A DNA stretch of 64,000 nucleotides from JBIQKZ01 sp044464765 (GCA_044464765.1 JBIQKZ010000003.1:124001-188000); one strand, 5' to 3'. Shown: positions 27,936 through 40,036, counted from the first letter of the stretch. Program-made: numbers and translations. The notes: a model not told the origin generated them from the letters alone.

Positions 27936-28586
27936 ATGGCCGTCACCAAGCTTACCGAGCGTCAGCAGCAGGTCCTGGACCTTATCCGCACCGATATCGC
28001 CCGCACGGGCTTTCCTCCCACCCGTGCCGAAATCGCCCGTACGCTCGGCTTCAAGTCGGCCAACGCCGCCGAAGACCATCTGCGGGCTCTGGCGCGCAAG
28101 GGCGCCATCGAGCTCACAGCGGGCGCATCCCGCGGCATTCGTCTGCTCGACACCCCCGACACCCCCAATGCCTCCAACCCCCAATTGGTTTACCCACAAC
28201 TGCTTTTACCCATTGTCGGACGGGTGGCGGCGGGCAGCCCCATCCTGGCCGCCGAACACGTCGAGCGCGAGATCAGCGTCGAACCCGGCCTATTCGCCCA
28301 GGCGCCCGACTACCTGCTGCGAGTCAAGGGGCTAAGCATGCGCGATGCCGGCATTCTCGATGGCGACCTCCTGGCGGTCAAGAAATCACCCGACGCGCGC
28401 CCAGGGCAAATCGTCGTCGCCCGCATTGGCGACGAAGTCACCGTCAAACGCCTGTCGCGCAGTGGCGGCGCTATTAGCCTGTTGCCCGAGAATCCCGACT
28501 TCTCTCCCATCGTCGTTCATCCCTCCGACGATTTCTCTCTCGAAGGCATTGCCGTGGGCCTTATACGTACATCCGGGCTCAACTAG
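27936..28586 (+). CDS. lexA: SOS repressor LexA
   Basis: A 216-residue repressor-protease. The N-terminal winged HTH reads LTERQQQVLDLIRTDI, then PPTRAEIARTLGFKS. The self-cleavage site is the Ala-Gly in RVAAGSP. The catalytic Ser is in KGLSMRDAGILDGDLLAV and the Lys in DEVTVKRL. It controls the DNA damage response and represses itself through the adjoining palindrome. Confidence 0.97.
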   Translation: MAVTKLTERQQQVLDLIRTDIARTGFPPTRAEIARTLGFKSANAAEDHLRALARKGAIELTAGASRGIRLLDTPDTPNASNPQLVYPQLLLPIVGRVAAGSPILAAEHVEREISVEPGLFAQAPDYLLRVKGLSMRDAGILDGDLLAVKKSPDARPGQIVVARIGDEVTVKRLSRSGGAISLLPENPDFSPIVVHPSDDFSLEGIAVGLIRTSGLN

Positions 28587-28832
28587 TTCGTTCTTGCCGG
28601 TACCTGTCCAACGTAACCACATAAGGTTACGCCGCCAGGCCTGCCCGTCCATTTAGCCTACGCTGAAAAACCGCGCGGCGTAAGCCGTCTACCGCATTCT
28701 GTCAGCCTTTGTTCCTCTCTATGATTCATTCCATTGATTCTGTATCCAGATATAAGAATCCGGAAACACTAGGGAGCGAACCTCATGCATTTGCCCGGCA
28801 AGCGATCGCTGGCATCACATCCAGGTTGAGTC

Positions 28833-30812
28833 ATGGCGATCTGCAAGCCAATCGCCGGCCTGTGCGCCCTTGTCTTCCTGACGGCAGGCTTTGCCAGTGC
28901 GACCGCTCAAACCCCAGCCGGGTTAACGCCGACCCGTGCTACGGACGACGCTCTCTGGGCGCGTATCGAATCATTCGATCAAATGGGGCTTCCTTACCCA
29001 GCCTTGAAGCTATCGCAACACCATGCCGCGCAACTTGATGACTCGATCCTGCGGCGGCTTGAGGCTGATTACCTGGCAGAGCTGACCCGCTTGGCCGCCA
29101 TGCCCAGTCGGCAAGAATCGGAGCGATATGCGATTGCCGACCGCGCCTTGGCCGGATACGACCGACTGGTTCCTGTCTGGACCGCGAAAGGCGCCGAGGC
29201 GCGCGCCGATACGCTGCGCTTGAAGTTCGATCGTTTACAGGCCCTACTCGCACGAAATCGCACGCGCGACATCATTGTTTCGTACGAAGCGTTGCTGTCC
29301 CAAGGTATCCAGGTGCCTCGTTATGCCTTGGTCAGTGTGGCCTCGGCCTATCTGGACCTGCGCCAACCCCACGCGGCCGCCGAACTATACCGCCAAATCA
29401 ACGCGGATCCCGCTGCGCAGCATGACAATGCCAACGAACGCCTGAGAAACGCGACCGGATTGTTCTACGCCCTGCTGGAACAGGAAGAGTATGAACAGGC
29501 CATGCAGACCCTACAACAAGAACGAGCCCGGCACCCTGCCTGGCGAACCATCAAAGGCGTTCCCCAGCCAGTGCCCAACGAGCTTTATTTAGACATCGAG
29601 CATCTTGATGCCTTGGCCCTGTTCTACGTCAACGACACCCCTGGTGCACAAGCGCGTCTGGAGAAGATGGTTGAACGCGCCCCGCGCAGCATGGCCTTGC
29701 GCACCAGTTTGGCCAATGTCTATCGCTCCCGGGGCTGGGCGCGCCGCGCCGAAAAGGAGCTGAAGATCGCCGAATCGCTTGAGCCCCGCGCCGTCGAGCT
29801 GGAGGCCGGCCAAGGCCGTACTGCGCTCGACCTGCAGGAATGGCAACAGGCTGAACTGCTTACCCAGGACCTCGTCAACCGCTACCCTGAAATGCCTGCC
29901 ACTCAACACCTGAAGCATGAATGGGATAGGTACAAGAAGGCCGAGCTGCGAGTGTTGGCCAATCGGGGCCTTGCATCCGACAGCCCGGTTTCCGGAAGCC
30001 GCGATTTAAGCCTGGAGACGGTGTTGTACTCCGCGCCCGTTAACCATAACTGGCGATTTTATGGGGGAGCTGGGTACGCTACGGCCGATTTCGAGGAAGG
30101 CCGTGGAGATTATCGCTGGCTGCGCGCTGGAGCAGAGTGGCGAGGACGGGATCTGACGGCCGAAATCGAAGCGTCCATCCACCGCTACGGGTATGGCATC
30201 AAACCAGGCGCACGCTTCGCAGTGGCTTACGACCTGAGCGATCACTGGCAGGTGGGTACATCAGCGTCATTGCGTTCCCGCGATACTCCCTTGCGCGCCT
30301 TGCGTAACGGCGTGTATTCGAACGATGTGAGCGCGTATCTAAATTGGCGTCAAAGCGAACGGCGGGAGTGGCGGTTCACGCTGTCGCCAGCGCAATTCAG
30401 CGACGGCAACACCCGATGGACAGCGCTGATCAGCGGCAGCGAACGCCTGTACACCAACGCCCGCTTCAAGGCGGATCTGCTGCTGAACCTTTACGCCACG
30501 CGCAACTCCAGGCAAGACGCGCCGTACTTCAATCCACGCGCCGACCTGGAGTTCGCGCCATCGTTAAAGCTGACACACACCCTCTACCAGCGCTACGAAA
30601 CGAAACTGGAACATAGTCTGCTACTGACCGCGGGAACCTATTCACAGCGCGGCTACGGCACGGGCGCCGTCGGGGCCATCGGCTACGGCATTCTGTATAC
30701 CCACGATGATCGCTTTGAGATCGGCGCCAACATTGTCGGCGCCAGTCGCCCCTACGACGGCGTGCGCGAACGTGAAGTGCGCATCATGCTTGAAATAACA
30801 GCCCGGTTCTAG
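28833..30812 (+). CDS. pgaA: poly-beta-1,6-N-acetylglucosamine export protein PgaA
   Basis: A 659-residue outer-membrane exporter. It has a signal peptide (to about ATAQ, residue 26). Helical TPR-like repeats cover about residues 30-380, and a C-terminal beta-barrel ends in an aromatic residue (ITARF). PgaA carries partly deacetylated PNAG across the outer membrane for biofilm formation. The ORF is intact, but the following pgaB is cut short and no pgaC/pgaD follows. It may therefore be a relict, or serve a polymer made elsewhere. Confidence 0.88.
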   Translation: MAICKPIAGLCALVFLTAGFASATAQTPAGLTPTRATDDALWARIESFDQMGLPYPALKLSQHHAAQLDDSILRRLEADYLAELTRLAAMPSRQESERYAIADRALAGYDRLVPVWTAKGAEARADTLRLKFDRLQALLARNRTRDIIVSYEALLSQGIQVPRYALVSVASAYLDLRQPHAAAELYRQINADPAAQHDNANERLRNATGLFYALLEQEEYEQAMQTLQQERARHPAWRTIKGVPQPVPNELYLDIEHLDALALFYVNDTPGAQARLEKMVERAPRSMALRTSLANVYRSRGWARRAEKELKIAESLEPRAVELEAGQGRTALDLQEWQQAELLTQDLVNRYPEMPATQHLKHEWDRYKKAELRVLANRGLASDSPVSGSRDLSLETVLYSAPVNHNWRFYGGAGYATADFEEGRGDYRWLRAGAEWRGRDLTAEIEASIHRYGYGIKPGARFAVAYDLSDHWQVGTSASLRSRDTPLRALRNGVYSNDVSAYLNWRQSERREWRFTLSPAQFSDGNTRWTALISGSERLYTNARFKADLLLNLYATRNSRQDAPYFNPRADLEFAPSLKLTHTLYQRYETKLEHSLLLTAGTYSQRGYGTGAVGAIGYGILYTHDDRFEIGANIVGASRPYDGVREREVRIMLEITARF

Positions 30813-30821
30813 GGAGGCGCC

Positions 30822-31631
30822 ATGTCAACGCTCTTGCCCCGTCTGCGCCTATTCTTCGGTTTCCTCTGTGCACTGGTCTTGCTCGGCGGCTGTGCCAAAG
30901 ACATCCCGGCATTCGTCGCGCCCGCCGAGCGTTCCACCCACAATTTCCAGCAGCCCTGGATCAAGAACACCTTCCTTGCGCTGGCGTATCACGACGTCGA
31001 GGACAGTGATCCAGACCAGGCATTTGTCAGTGTCAGCACCGAGCACTTGGTGGAGCAATTCGCCTGGCTGCGGGAGAACGGCTATCAGCCCGTCACGGTG
31101 GATCAGATCCTTGCCGCAGCCAAGGGGGGGCCGGACTTGCCAGACAAAGCGCTGCTCCTCACCTTCGATGATGGCTATCGCAGCTTCTACACGCATGTAT
31201 TCCCATTATTGAAAGCCTATGGCTGGCCGGCGGTTCTGGCTCCCGTCGGCGCATGGGTGGGCGCACCCGAAGATCAACCGGTGGATTTCGGCGGAAAACT
31301 TGTTGATAGGGAGCGTTTTCTGACTTGGGAGCAAATTGCCGAGGTCTCGCGCTCCGGATTGGTGGAAATCGGCGCTCATACCGATGCCTTGCATTACGGT
31401 ATTGTCGCCAATCCCCAGGGCAATCAGGAACCCGCCGCTGCGGCGCATGCGTATGATGCGGCATCCGGCGCCTATGAAACCGATGCATCGTATCAAGCAC
31501 GCATTGCCGCCGACGTGGATAGCATCACCGCCAAGATACGCCGTGCAACCGGCAAGACGCCGAGGGTATGGGTCTGGCCTTATGGTGCGGTCAGCGGCCA
31601 AGCCCTGGACATTGTCCGGGCCAAGGGCTAG
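30822..31631 (+). pseudogene. pgaB: truncated PNAG N-deacetylase PgaB (N-terminal domain only)
   Basis: 269 residues, against about 670 for full PgaB. It has a lipoprotein signal (LLGGC, Cys24) and the polysaccharide-deacetylase motifs LAYHDV, LTFDDGY and GAHTDALHYG. The family segment VWVWPYGAVSGQALDIV is followed only by RAKG and TAG. The C-terminal glycoside-hydrolase-like domain that helps export is absent in all frames downstream. pgaC and pgaD are also missing, which suggests a deletion with its junction near 31631. Whether the remaining deacetylase folds is unknown. Confidence 0.85.
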
Positions 31632-31769
31632 CTGTTCGTAGTTCGGAGGGGGTTATACGAAGCACCCTGGAGCGCGAGGGACGTATCACCTATTTTCTGA
31701 AAAGCCATATTTTTTTGTTCTGTTCGATGGTTTCACCTGCCAAACACCGCAATCGGGAAGAACAAAAGT

Positions 31770-32516
31770 ATGCCTACCATTATTGTTATCGAACCGCATC
31801 CACTACTGCGGCTTGGCATTTTGCAGTTGCTTTCGAATTTGTCGGCAACCTGCTCCAACGAAGGCGTCGATTATTCCGAGCTACGCCAGAACGGCGCCGT
31901 GCCACGAAAATGCGATCTCGTTCTCCTGGCCATTCCTTCGTTCGAGGATATGCACGAAGTGCTGAGCCTGAGCGAGCAGGCTTATGCTCCCAAAGCCGTG
32001 CTCCTATTGTCCGAGAGCAGCGATATGCCGGCCACGGCCCACTCTTTGCCGCCATCGGTTGCCGGCTACGTGCAGAAGAATGCGCCACCCGAAGTTCTAC
32101 AGGCGGCCGTCAGACTGGTGCTGGCCGGAGGAACATGTTTTCCGCTGCGCTTGCAACTTGCGAACGCGCAAGCGGCCTTGCCAGCGCTGAAACATTTCGA
32201 CCCTGTCAAATGGCCGCTTCCGGCAAACAAAACAGACAAGCCGGTCATCCCGGCCAGTCCCGAGTCTGAAATGCTTGGCCTGACTCCCCGACAGTACGAG
32301 GTATTGGTGCTGTTGGCCCGGGGCTATCCCATGAAGACTGTGGGGCGCTATCTGAACATTTCCGTCGCGACAGCAAAAGCGCATACTGAAACACTGTATC
32401 AGCGCCTTGATGTACACAATCGAAACGCTGCCGTCTACGAAGCGGTCTCGCGTGGAGCAACACTGGGCTGGCCGGGCATCCTGTCTGGTCAAACATCAGA
32501 CATCGTGCAAGGTTGA
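31770..32516 (+). CDS. LuxR/NarL-type regulator with a degenerate receiver domain
   Basis: A 248-residue protein laid out like a NarL/FixJ response regulator. The C-terminal HTH reads LTPRQYEVLVLLARGYPMKT, then LNISVATAKAHTETLYQRL. In the receiver part, the usual acidic pair is EP (IVIEPHP), and the phospho-acceptor position is Ala (DLVLLAIPS, about residue 54). The conserved Lys is kept (GYVQKNAP). It probably works without phosphorylation. It lies 138 bases after the pgaB stop and is followed by the lon terminator. Confidence 0.87.
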   Translation: MPTIIVIEPHPLLRLGILQLLSNLSATCSNEGVDYSELRQNGAVPRKCDLVLLAIPSFEDMHEVLSLSEQAYAPKAVLLLSESSDMPATAHSLPPSVAGYVQKNAPPEVLQAAVRLVLAGGTCFPLRLQLANAQAALPALKHFDPVKWPLPANKTDKPVIPASPESEMLGLTPRQYEVLVLLARGYPMKTVGRYLNISVATAKAHTETLYQRLDVHNRNAAVYEAVSRGATLGWPGILSGQTSDIVQG

Positions 32517-32526
32517 AGCAAAAAAA

Positions 32527-32566
32527 CACCCCGGTGGCTGCGCATAAAACCGCAACCACCGGGGTG
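32527..32566 (-). terminator. lon terminator
   Basis: An 11-bp perfect stem (CACCCCGGTGG / CCACCGGGGTG) is followed on the minus strand by seven T's. It lies 38 bases past the lon stop and 11 bases past the convergent LuxR gene. Confidence 0.85.
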
Positions 32567-32603
32567 AATCACCGGCTGCCAGGCCGATGGGATGCCTACG
32601 GCA

Positions 32604-35072
<2,469 letters not shown>

Positions 35073-35104
35073 AGTAAATTCCTTAAAAAACACTGCTTTA
35101 GAAA

Positions 35105-35127
35105 CAAAAAGGGAAGCCAAGCCTCCC
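35105..35127 (-). terminator. terminator-like hairpin in the lon leader
   Basis: AAAAGGGA and TCCCTTTT form an 8-bp stem around a 9-base loop, with a short T-run on the minus side. It stands about 35 bases upstream of the lon ATG, too close for a promoter to fit between. It could end clpX transcripts or act as an attenuator for lon. Confidence 0.6.
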
Positions 35128-35242
35128 TTTTGCAGTACTACTTATAGGTGCATGTAGTGACGATAATTGTTTTTTCAAGCGGTGGCATCGATAAACCCCA
35201 CATTGTTTAAGGCTATTTCTGTTTTCCCTTACATGGTTTCCT

Positions 35243-36547
35243 TCAGGCCGCGCCCTTTAAGCGGGGAACGTCGGTTTTTTTTTCAACATCGGCCTCGGGT
35301 TCTTCATCGCCGTAGATCAGCAACGGCGCCCCTTTGCCCAGGACGGCGTTTTCATCCAGTACAACCTGTTTGACGTTCTTGAGCGAAGGAAGTTCATACA
35401 TGGTGCCCAACAGCGCTTGTTCGACGATGGAACGCAACCCACGCGCGCCTGTGCGCCGCTTGAGCGCCCGCTGGGCAATCGCGCTAAGCGCCTGTGGACG
35501 AATTTCGAGCTCGACGTCTTCCATTTCAAAAAGTTTCTGAAACTGTTTGATCAGGGAGTTCTTGGGTTCGGTGAGAATGCGAACCAGGGTGTCCTCTTCG
35601 AGCTCTTCCAGTGTGGCGACGACCGGCAAGCGGCCGACAAGCTCGGGAATTAGACCGAACTTGATCAGGTCTTCGGGCTCGACCTCGGCGAAGAGTTCGC
35701 CCACGCCGCGCTCGGACTTTGCGCGAACCGCCGCTGAAAACCCGATACCGGAACGCTCGGTGCGATCCCGAATGACTTTTTCAAGCCCATCGAACGCCCC
35801 GCCGACAATAAACAGGATGTTGGTGGTGTCGACCTGCACGAAGTCCTGATTGGGATGTTTGCGCCCGCCCTGGGGAGGAACCGACGCCACCGTGCCCTCG
35901 ATCAGCTTCAGCAAGGCCTGCTGAACGCCTTCGCCGGAAACATCGCGGGTAATGGACGGGTTATCGGATTTACGCGATATCTTGTCGATCTCGTCGATGT
36001 AGATAATGGCGCGCTGGGCCTTTTCGACGTCGTAATTGCAATTCTGCAATAGCTTCTGCACGATATTTTCTACGTCTTCGCCAACATAACCGGCTTCGGT
36101 AAGCGTTGTGGCATCAGCCATGACGAAAGGCACGTCGAGCATGCGAGCCAGGGTTTGCGCCAGCAAGGTCTTGCCGGAACCCGTAGGCCCGATCAGCAGG
36201 ATATTGCTTTTGGACAGTTCGACGTCGTCGCCCTTGATTTCGCCGTAACGGATGCGTTTGTAATGGTTGTACACCGCCACCGCAAGATTGCGCTTAGGCT
36301 GATCCTGCCCAATGACATACCCGTCGAGGAAGGATTTGATCTCTTTGGGCGTGGGTAATTCGTTGCGAATGGCGTCGCGCGCGGCTTCCTGGGTTTCTTC
36401 GAGAATGATATCGGTGCATAGATCGATACACTCGTCGCAGATGAACACCGATGGCCCAGCAATCAGCTTGCGCACTTCGTGCTGGCTTTTATTGCAAAAC
36501 GAGCAGTGCAACACTTTTTCGTCTGCCGAACCTTTTTTCTCTGGCAT
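35243..36547 (-). CDS. clpX: ATP-dependent Clp protease ATPase subunit ClpX
   Basis: A 434-residue AAA+ unfoldase. The N-terminal zinc-binding domain has Cys pairs in HCSFCNKS and ICDECIDLC, and the Walker A is GPTGSGKTLLAQ. It unfolds tagged substrates for ClpP. It lies in the usual tig-clpP-clpX-lon order. Confidence 0.98.
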   Translation of the reverse strand: MPEKKGSADEKVLHCSFCNKSQHEVRKLIAGPSVFICDECIDLCTDIILEETQEAARDAIRNELPTPKEIKSFLDGYVIGQDQPKRNLAVAVYNHYKRIRYGEIKGDDVELSKSNILLIGPTGSGKTLLAQTLARMLDVPFVMADATTLTEAGYVGEDVENIVQKLLQNCNYDVEKAQRAIIYIDEIDKISRKSDNPSITRDVSGEGVQQALLKLIEGTVASVPPQGGRKHPNQDFVQVDTTNILFIVGGAFDGLEKVIRDRTERSGIGFSAAVRAKSERGVGELFAEVEPEDLIKFGLIPELVGRLPVVATLEELEEDTLVRILTEPKNSLIKQFQKLFEMEDVELEIRPQALSAIAQRALKRRTGARGLRSIVEQALLGTMYELPSLKNVKQVVLDENAVLGKGAPLLIYGDEEPEADVEKKTDVPRLKGAA

Positions 36548-36639
36548 AAAACTCTTTGACTGTTCCAGTGGACATCACGCATGAAAATCGTGTGTCGGGT
36601 GAACCGGCGAGCGCGCCAGCGACTCGCCGACCGGCTGGC

Positions 36640-37296
36640 CTACGCCTCGTCGGAGCGCGAGACCAGTACTTTATCTACCAACCCATACGATACCGCATCT
36701 TCAGCCGACATGAAATTATCACGCTCGGTGTCTTCGGCGATGCGTTCAATCGATTGCCCGGTATTCTTGGCCAGGATTGAGTTCAACCGCTCGCGCAGGC
36801 TAAGGATTTCCCGTGCCTGGATCTGGATATCCGATGCCTGACCCTGAGCCCCGCCCGACGGCTGATGGATCATCAAGCGTGAATTGGGCAAAGTATAGCG
36901 TTTGCCCTTGGCGCCGGCGGCCAGCAGGAAGGCGCCCATGCTGGCGGCAATACCTGTGCAAAGCGTTGAGACATCGGGCTTGACGAACTGCATGGTGTCG
37001 TAGATGGCCAGCCCGGCATACACCGACCCGCCAGGCGAGTTGATGTACAACGAGATGTCTTTGTCGGGATTCTCGGATTCGAGAAACAGCAACTGGGCGA
37101 CAACCAGGTTGGCCGACTGGTCGTTGACTGGGCCTACGAAAAAAATGACCCGCTCGCGCAACAGCCGTGAATAGATATCGTATGAACGCTCGCCACGCCC
37201 GGACTGTTCGACCACGATGGGCACATAGCCCAAGCCGGTGGGCGCTACCGAGTTGCCGCCATGCATGGATGCATAGAAGTCAGTGAATCGCTGCAT
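36640..37296 (-). CDS. clpP: ATP-dependent Clp protease proteolytic subunit ClpP
   Basis: A 218-residue serine peptidase. The catalytic Ser is in TGIAASMGAFLLAAG and the His in LMIHQPSGGAQGQ, with the start region VPIVVEQSGRGERSYDIYSR. It forms the tetradecameric chamber fed by ClpX. It begins one base after the tig stop. Confidence 0.97.
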   Translation of the reverse strand: MQRFTDFYASMHGGNSVAPTGLGYVPIVVEQSGRGERSYDIYSRLLRERVIFFVGPVNDQSANLVVAQLLFLESENPDKDISLYINSPGGSVYAGLAIYDTMQFVKPDVSTLCTGIAASMGAFLLAAGAKGKRYTLPNSRLMIHQPSGGAQGQASDIQIQAREILSLRERLNSILAKNTGQSIERIAEDTERDNFMSAEDAVSYGLVDKVLVSRSDEA

Positions 37297-38607
37297 TTAT
37301 GCCGTTCCCATAAGTTCGTCGAATTGGACTTCTTCGTCGGTGACCTGAGCCTGGGCCAACACGTGATCCACGACATTGTCTTCAAGCACAATGGATTCTA
37401 TTTCCGCGCGACGCTCGCGGTCGGACAAATAATAAGCCACGACCTGGGCGGGTTGCTCGTAGTTCTGGGCCAGCTCTTCGATGCGGGCGCGAACCTGCTC
37501 GGGTTTGGCCTTCAGGTCGGCGCTGGCGACCAGTTCCGACACCAACAGACCCAAGCGCACGCGGCGCTCGGATTCGGCGGTAAACGCTTCAGGCGGGATT
37601 GGCATGGTGTCGGCATTCGGCACGCCCCGCTGCTTGAGGTCTTCACGCGCCGCTGCAACCCGGCTTTCGGTGTCGTTCTGCACCAACGCCTTGGGCACAT
37701 CGAAGGAGCAGGTTTCGATAAGGGCGTCCATTACGCTGCCTTTGGTTCGTGCACGGGCGCGAGCCTTGGCTTCGCGTTCGATATTGGCGCGCACGTCGAC
37801 AAGCAGTTTCTCGACGTCGCCTTCGGCTTGGCCAAGCGACTTGGCAAACTCGGAATCGACTTCAGGCAAGATGGGCTCGGCCACTTCGGTGATGGTGATC
37901 TTGAATTCGGCTGTTTTACCGGCCACTTCCTGGCCACCGTAGTCGGCGGGAAATTCCAATGGAAAGGTTTTGGTTTCACCCGCCTTGGCGCCGCGAACAG
38001 CATTTTCGAACTCGGGCAGCATACGGCCCTGGCCCAATACAAAGGGGAAACCTTCGGCGGAACCGCCTTCGAAGGCAACACCATCGATGGTGCCAACGAA
38101 ATCGAGGGTGACCCGGTCGTCGTCCTGGGCGGCGCGATCTTCGCGCGCTTCGTAGTTTGCGCGCTGCTTGCGCAGGATATCAACGGTTTGCTGAACCTGT
38201 GCGTCGCCAACCTCGACCTGGGCACGCTTGACTTGAAGCGTGGTCAGATCGGGCGTGGACACTTCCGGGTAGACCTCGAAGGTGGCAAGAAACGCCATGA
38301 CGCCTTCTTCGACGCCTTCGGTCTTGGGTTCCAGATTGGGAACGCCGGCCACACGTAGCTTGGCATCGGTGATGATCTGATCCAGCACTCGGCCAACTTC
38401 GGCATTGATCGCATCGTAGCGGATACCTGGGCCATGGCTGCGCTCGATAATGGACAACGGAGCCTTGCCGGGACGAAACCCCTGGATTTTAGCGGTGCGG
38501 GCAACACGTTTTAATTGCGACTGGACTTCTTTTTCGACGTCGGCCACCGAAACGACCAGCTCAACACGGCGCTCCAGGCCGGACAGATTTTCAACCACGG
38601 GCTGCAT
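37297..38607 (-). CDS. tig: trigger factor
   Basis: A 436-residue ribosome-bound chaperone. The N-terminal ribosome-binding signature is in GFRPGKAPLSII. A FKBP-type PPIase domain follows in the middle (VTLDFVGTIDGVAFEGG), then a helical C-terminal arm domain. It is first in the minus-strand tig-clpP-clpX block. Confidence 0.97.
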   Translation of the reverse strand: MQPVVENLSGLERRVELVVSVADVEKEVQSQLKRVARTAKIQGFRPGKAPLSIIERSHGPGIRYDAINAEVGRVLDQIITDAKLRVAGVPNLEPKTEGVEEGVMAFLATFEVYPEVSTPDLTTLQVKRAQVEVGDAQVQQTVDILRKQRANYEAREDRAAQDDDRVTLDFVGTIDGVAFEGGSAEGFPFVLGQGRMLPEFENAVRGAKAGETKTFPLEFPADYGGQEVAGKTAEFKITITEVAEPILPEVDSEFAKSLGQAEGDVEKLLVDVRANIEREAKARARARTKGSVMDALIETCSFDVPKALVQNDTESRVAAAREDLKQRGVPNADTMPIPPEAFTAESERRVRLGLLVSELVASADLKAKPEQVRARIEELAQNYEQPAQVVAYYLSDRERRAEIESIVLEDNVVDHVLAQAQVTDEEVQFDELMGTA

Positions 38608-38737
38608 TAGGGACCTATATAAGAAAGTAGAAATTTGAATAAATGATTAAGCGAATAGAGTATTTTACCGGAAAGTCGAGGGCTTCGATGACGTTCGCGG
38701 TGCTCCACCGTCTTATTGTACGCATACCACCCGCAAC

Positions 38738-39751
38738 ATGTCGCAAGGCGGGGCGACCCGCCACAAAACCGCAGCCTATCGACGCCCTCATGGTATTCTG
38801 ACAACCGCACCCCACATCGGTTCGCTTCCAAGGCTCCCTTGCGAGGTTTTTCCTTTCTTTTCGCGAGCCTATTTGAACCCCAGAATCCAGAATTTCCTGA
38901 CAGCAGGCCTATTGCGCCTGTTATGCGCCTTGCCCTATGCATTGGTAGCCCGCATGGGCGAAGGGCTTGGTTCCTTGCTGCACAAGATACCCGGCAAACG
39001 CAAACGCATCGTACAAGTCAATCTGAAGCTGTGCTTTCCCGAGAAAACCGATCTGGAGCGCGAAGAACTGGGCAGATTGGTTTTCCGACACGTCATACGC
39101 AGTTACCTTGAACGCGGTGTGCAATGGTATGGCAGCGCAGAACGCCTGCTATCCCTGACCGAACTGGAAAGCGCCATCACCCTGCACGACACCTATGAAC
39201 AGCCCACCATCTTCCTGGGGTTTCATTTCGCAGCCATCGAGGCAGTGTGCATGTACTACTCCATACTGCATCCCGTTGCGTCGTTGTACACCCCGATGTC
39301 GGATAAAACGATCAACGATATCTCGATCCGGCAACGGTCAAGGTTCGGTACGGAAATGGTGCCTCGCAATAGCAGTGCGCGAAACACGCTTCGAATATTG
39401 CGCTCGGGCAAACCCATCATGTTGGCCGCCGACATGGATTTCGGCCTGCGCGATTCAGTATTTGCCTCGTTCTTTGGCGTACAGGCCTGCACATTGACAT
39501 CGGTTTCGCGCCTGGCCAAACTTAGCGGGGCAAGAGTTGTGCCTTTCGTTGCGGAGGTACAAAGCGGACACAAGGGTTACCGGCTGCGCATCTTCGAACC
39601 GCTAAGCAACTTTCCATCGGATGATGTCGCGGCAGACGCTGGGGAAATGAACCGTTTTCTTGAAGCACAGATAAGACTGATACCCGAGCAGTACTACTGG
39701 GTGCATCGCCGCTTCAAGCGGCGCCCGCAAGGCGAGCAGCCGGTTTATTAA
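38738..39751 (+). CDS. lipid A biosynthesis acyltransferase (LpxL/HtrB family)
   Basis: 337 residues as drawn. The family core begins at LLRLLCALPYALVARMGEGLG, and the catalytic H-x4-E is in GFHFAAIEAV (His at about residue 168). GKPIMLAADMDFG and the C-terminal YYWVHRRFKRRP are also present. It adds a secondary acyl chain to lipid A at the inner membrane. The first roughly 48 residues look unlike the family and the ATG at 38738 has no RBS, so the true start may be further in (a TTG at 38873 is possible). It is the last chromosomal gene before the prophage. Confidence 0.87.
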   Translation: MSQGGATRHKTAAYRRPHGILTTAPHIGSLPRLPCEVFPFFSRAYLNPRIQNFLTAGLLRLLCALPYALVARMGEGLGSLLHKIPGKRKRIVQVNLKLCFPEKTDLEREELGRLVFRHVIRSYLERGVQWYGSAERLLSLTELESAITLHDTYEQPTIFLGFHFAAIEAVCMYYSILHPVASLYTPMSDKTINDISIRQRSRFGTEMVPRNSSARNTLRILRSGKPIMLAADMDFGLRDSVFASFFGVQACTLTSVSRLAKLSGARVVPFVAEVQSGHKGYRLRIFEPLSNFPSDDVAADAGEMNRFLEAQIRLIPEQYYWVHRRFKRRPQGEQPVY

Positions 39752-39786
39752 TGTCGTTAATAAGGAAGAGCCCGAAAGCGCCAACC

Positions 39787-39850
39787 CTTATTGCCCGATC
39801 TGATCATGAATGTATTACCGGGTCTGATCGTGTATTACCGGGTCTGATCT
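39787..39850. repeat. three 20-bp tandem units near the prophage junction
   Basis: Two exact copies of a 19-base unit, TGTATTACCGGGTCTGATC, start at 39811 and 39831. A degenerate copy (14 of 20 positions) lies at 39787-39806. They sit between the last chromosomal gene and the first prophage gene. An att-related or excision-protein binding role is possible but unproven. Confidence 0.6.
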
Positions 39851-39972
39851 TTTCTGTCATCACTGGTGCGAACGGAGAGCAACGGACTACCGCATTTCCA
39901 TTGGCCTTCCGGCAGATTTGGGGAAATTTCGGGGAGCGACTCGAAAAATCGCTCTATATATAGTTAGACAGA

Positions 39973-39995
39973 CCCGCCACAACGCGGGCTTTTTT
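39973..39995 (+). terminator. intrinsic terminator at the prophage end
   Basis: A CCCGC / GCGGG stem with a 6-base loop is followed by C and six T's on the plus strand. It would insulate the downstream prophage cassette from chromosomal read-through. Confidence 0.65.
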
Positions 39996-40036
39996 GCGTT
40001 CTACCGCATTAGGGTAATTACTCATAACAATAATAC

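Noticed and set aside
31568..32269. An ORF that might continue pgaB in another frame
   Set aside because: The translation after the pgaB stop (SSEGVIRSTLEREGRITYF and onward) does not resemble the PgaB C-terminal domain. It then overlaps the LuxR gene in another frame, so a deletion fits better than a simple frameshift.
37261..38358. A 365-codon plus-strand ORF opposite tig
   Set aside because: It is the complement of trigger factor codons, and a Gly/Phe/His-rich translation typical of shadows.
39751..39963. A 70-codon ORF just after the lipid A acyltransferase gene
   Set aside because: It crosses the tandem repeats, has no RBS, and its translation shows no recognisable feature; most likely non-coding.
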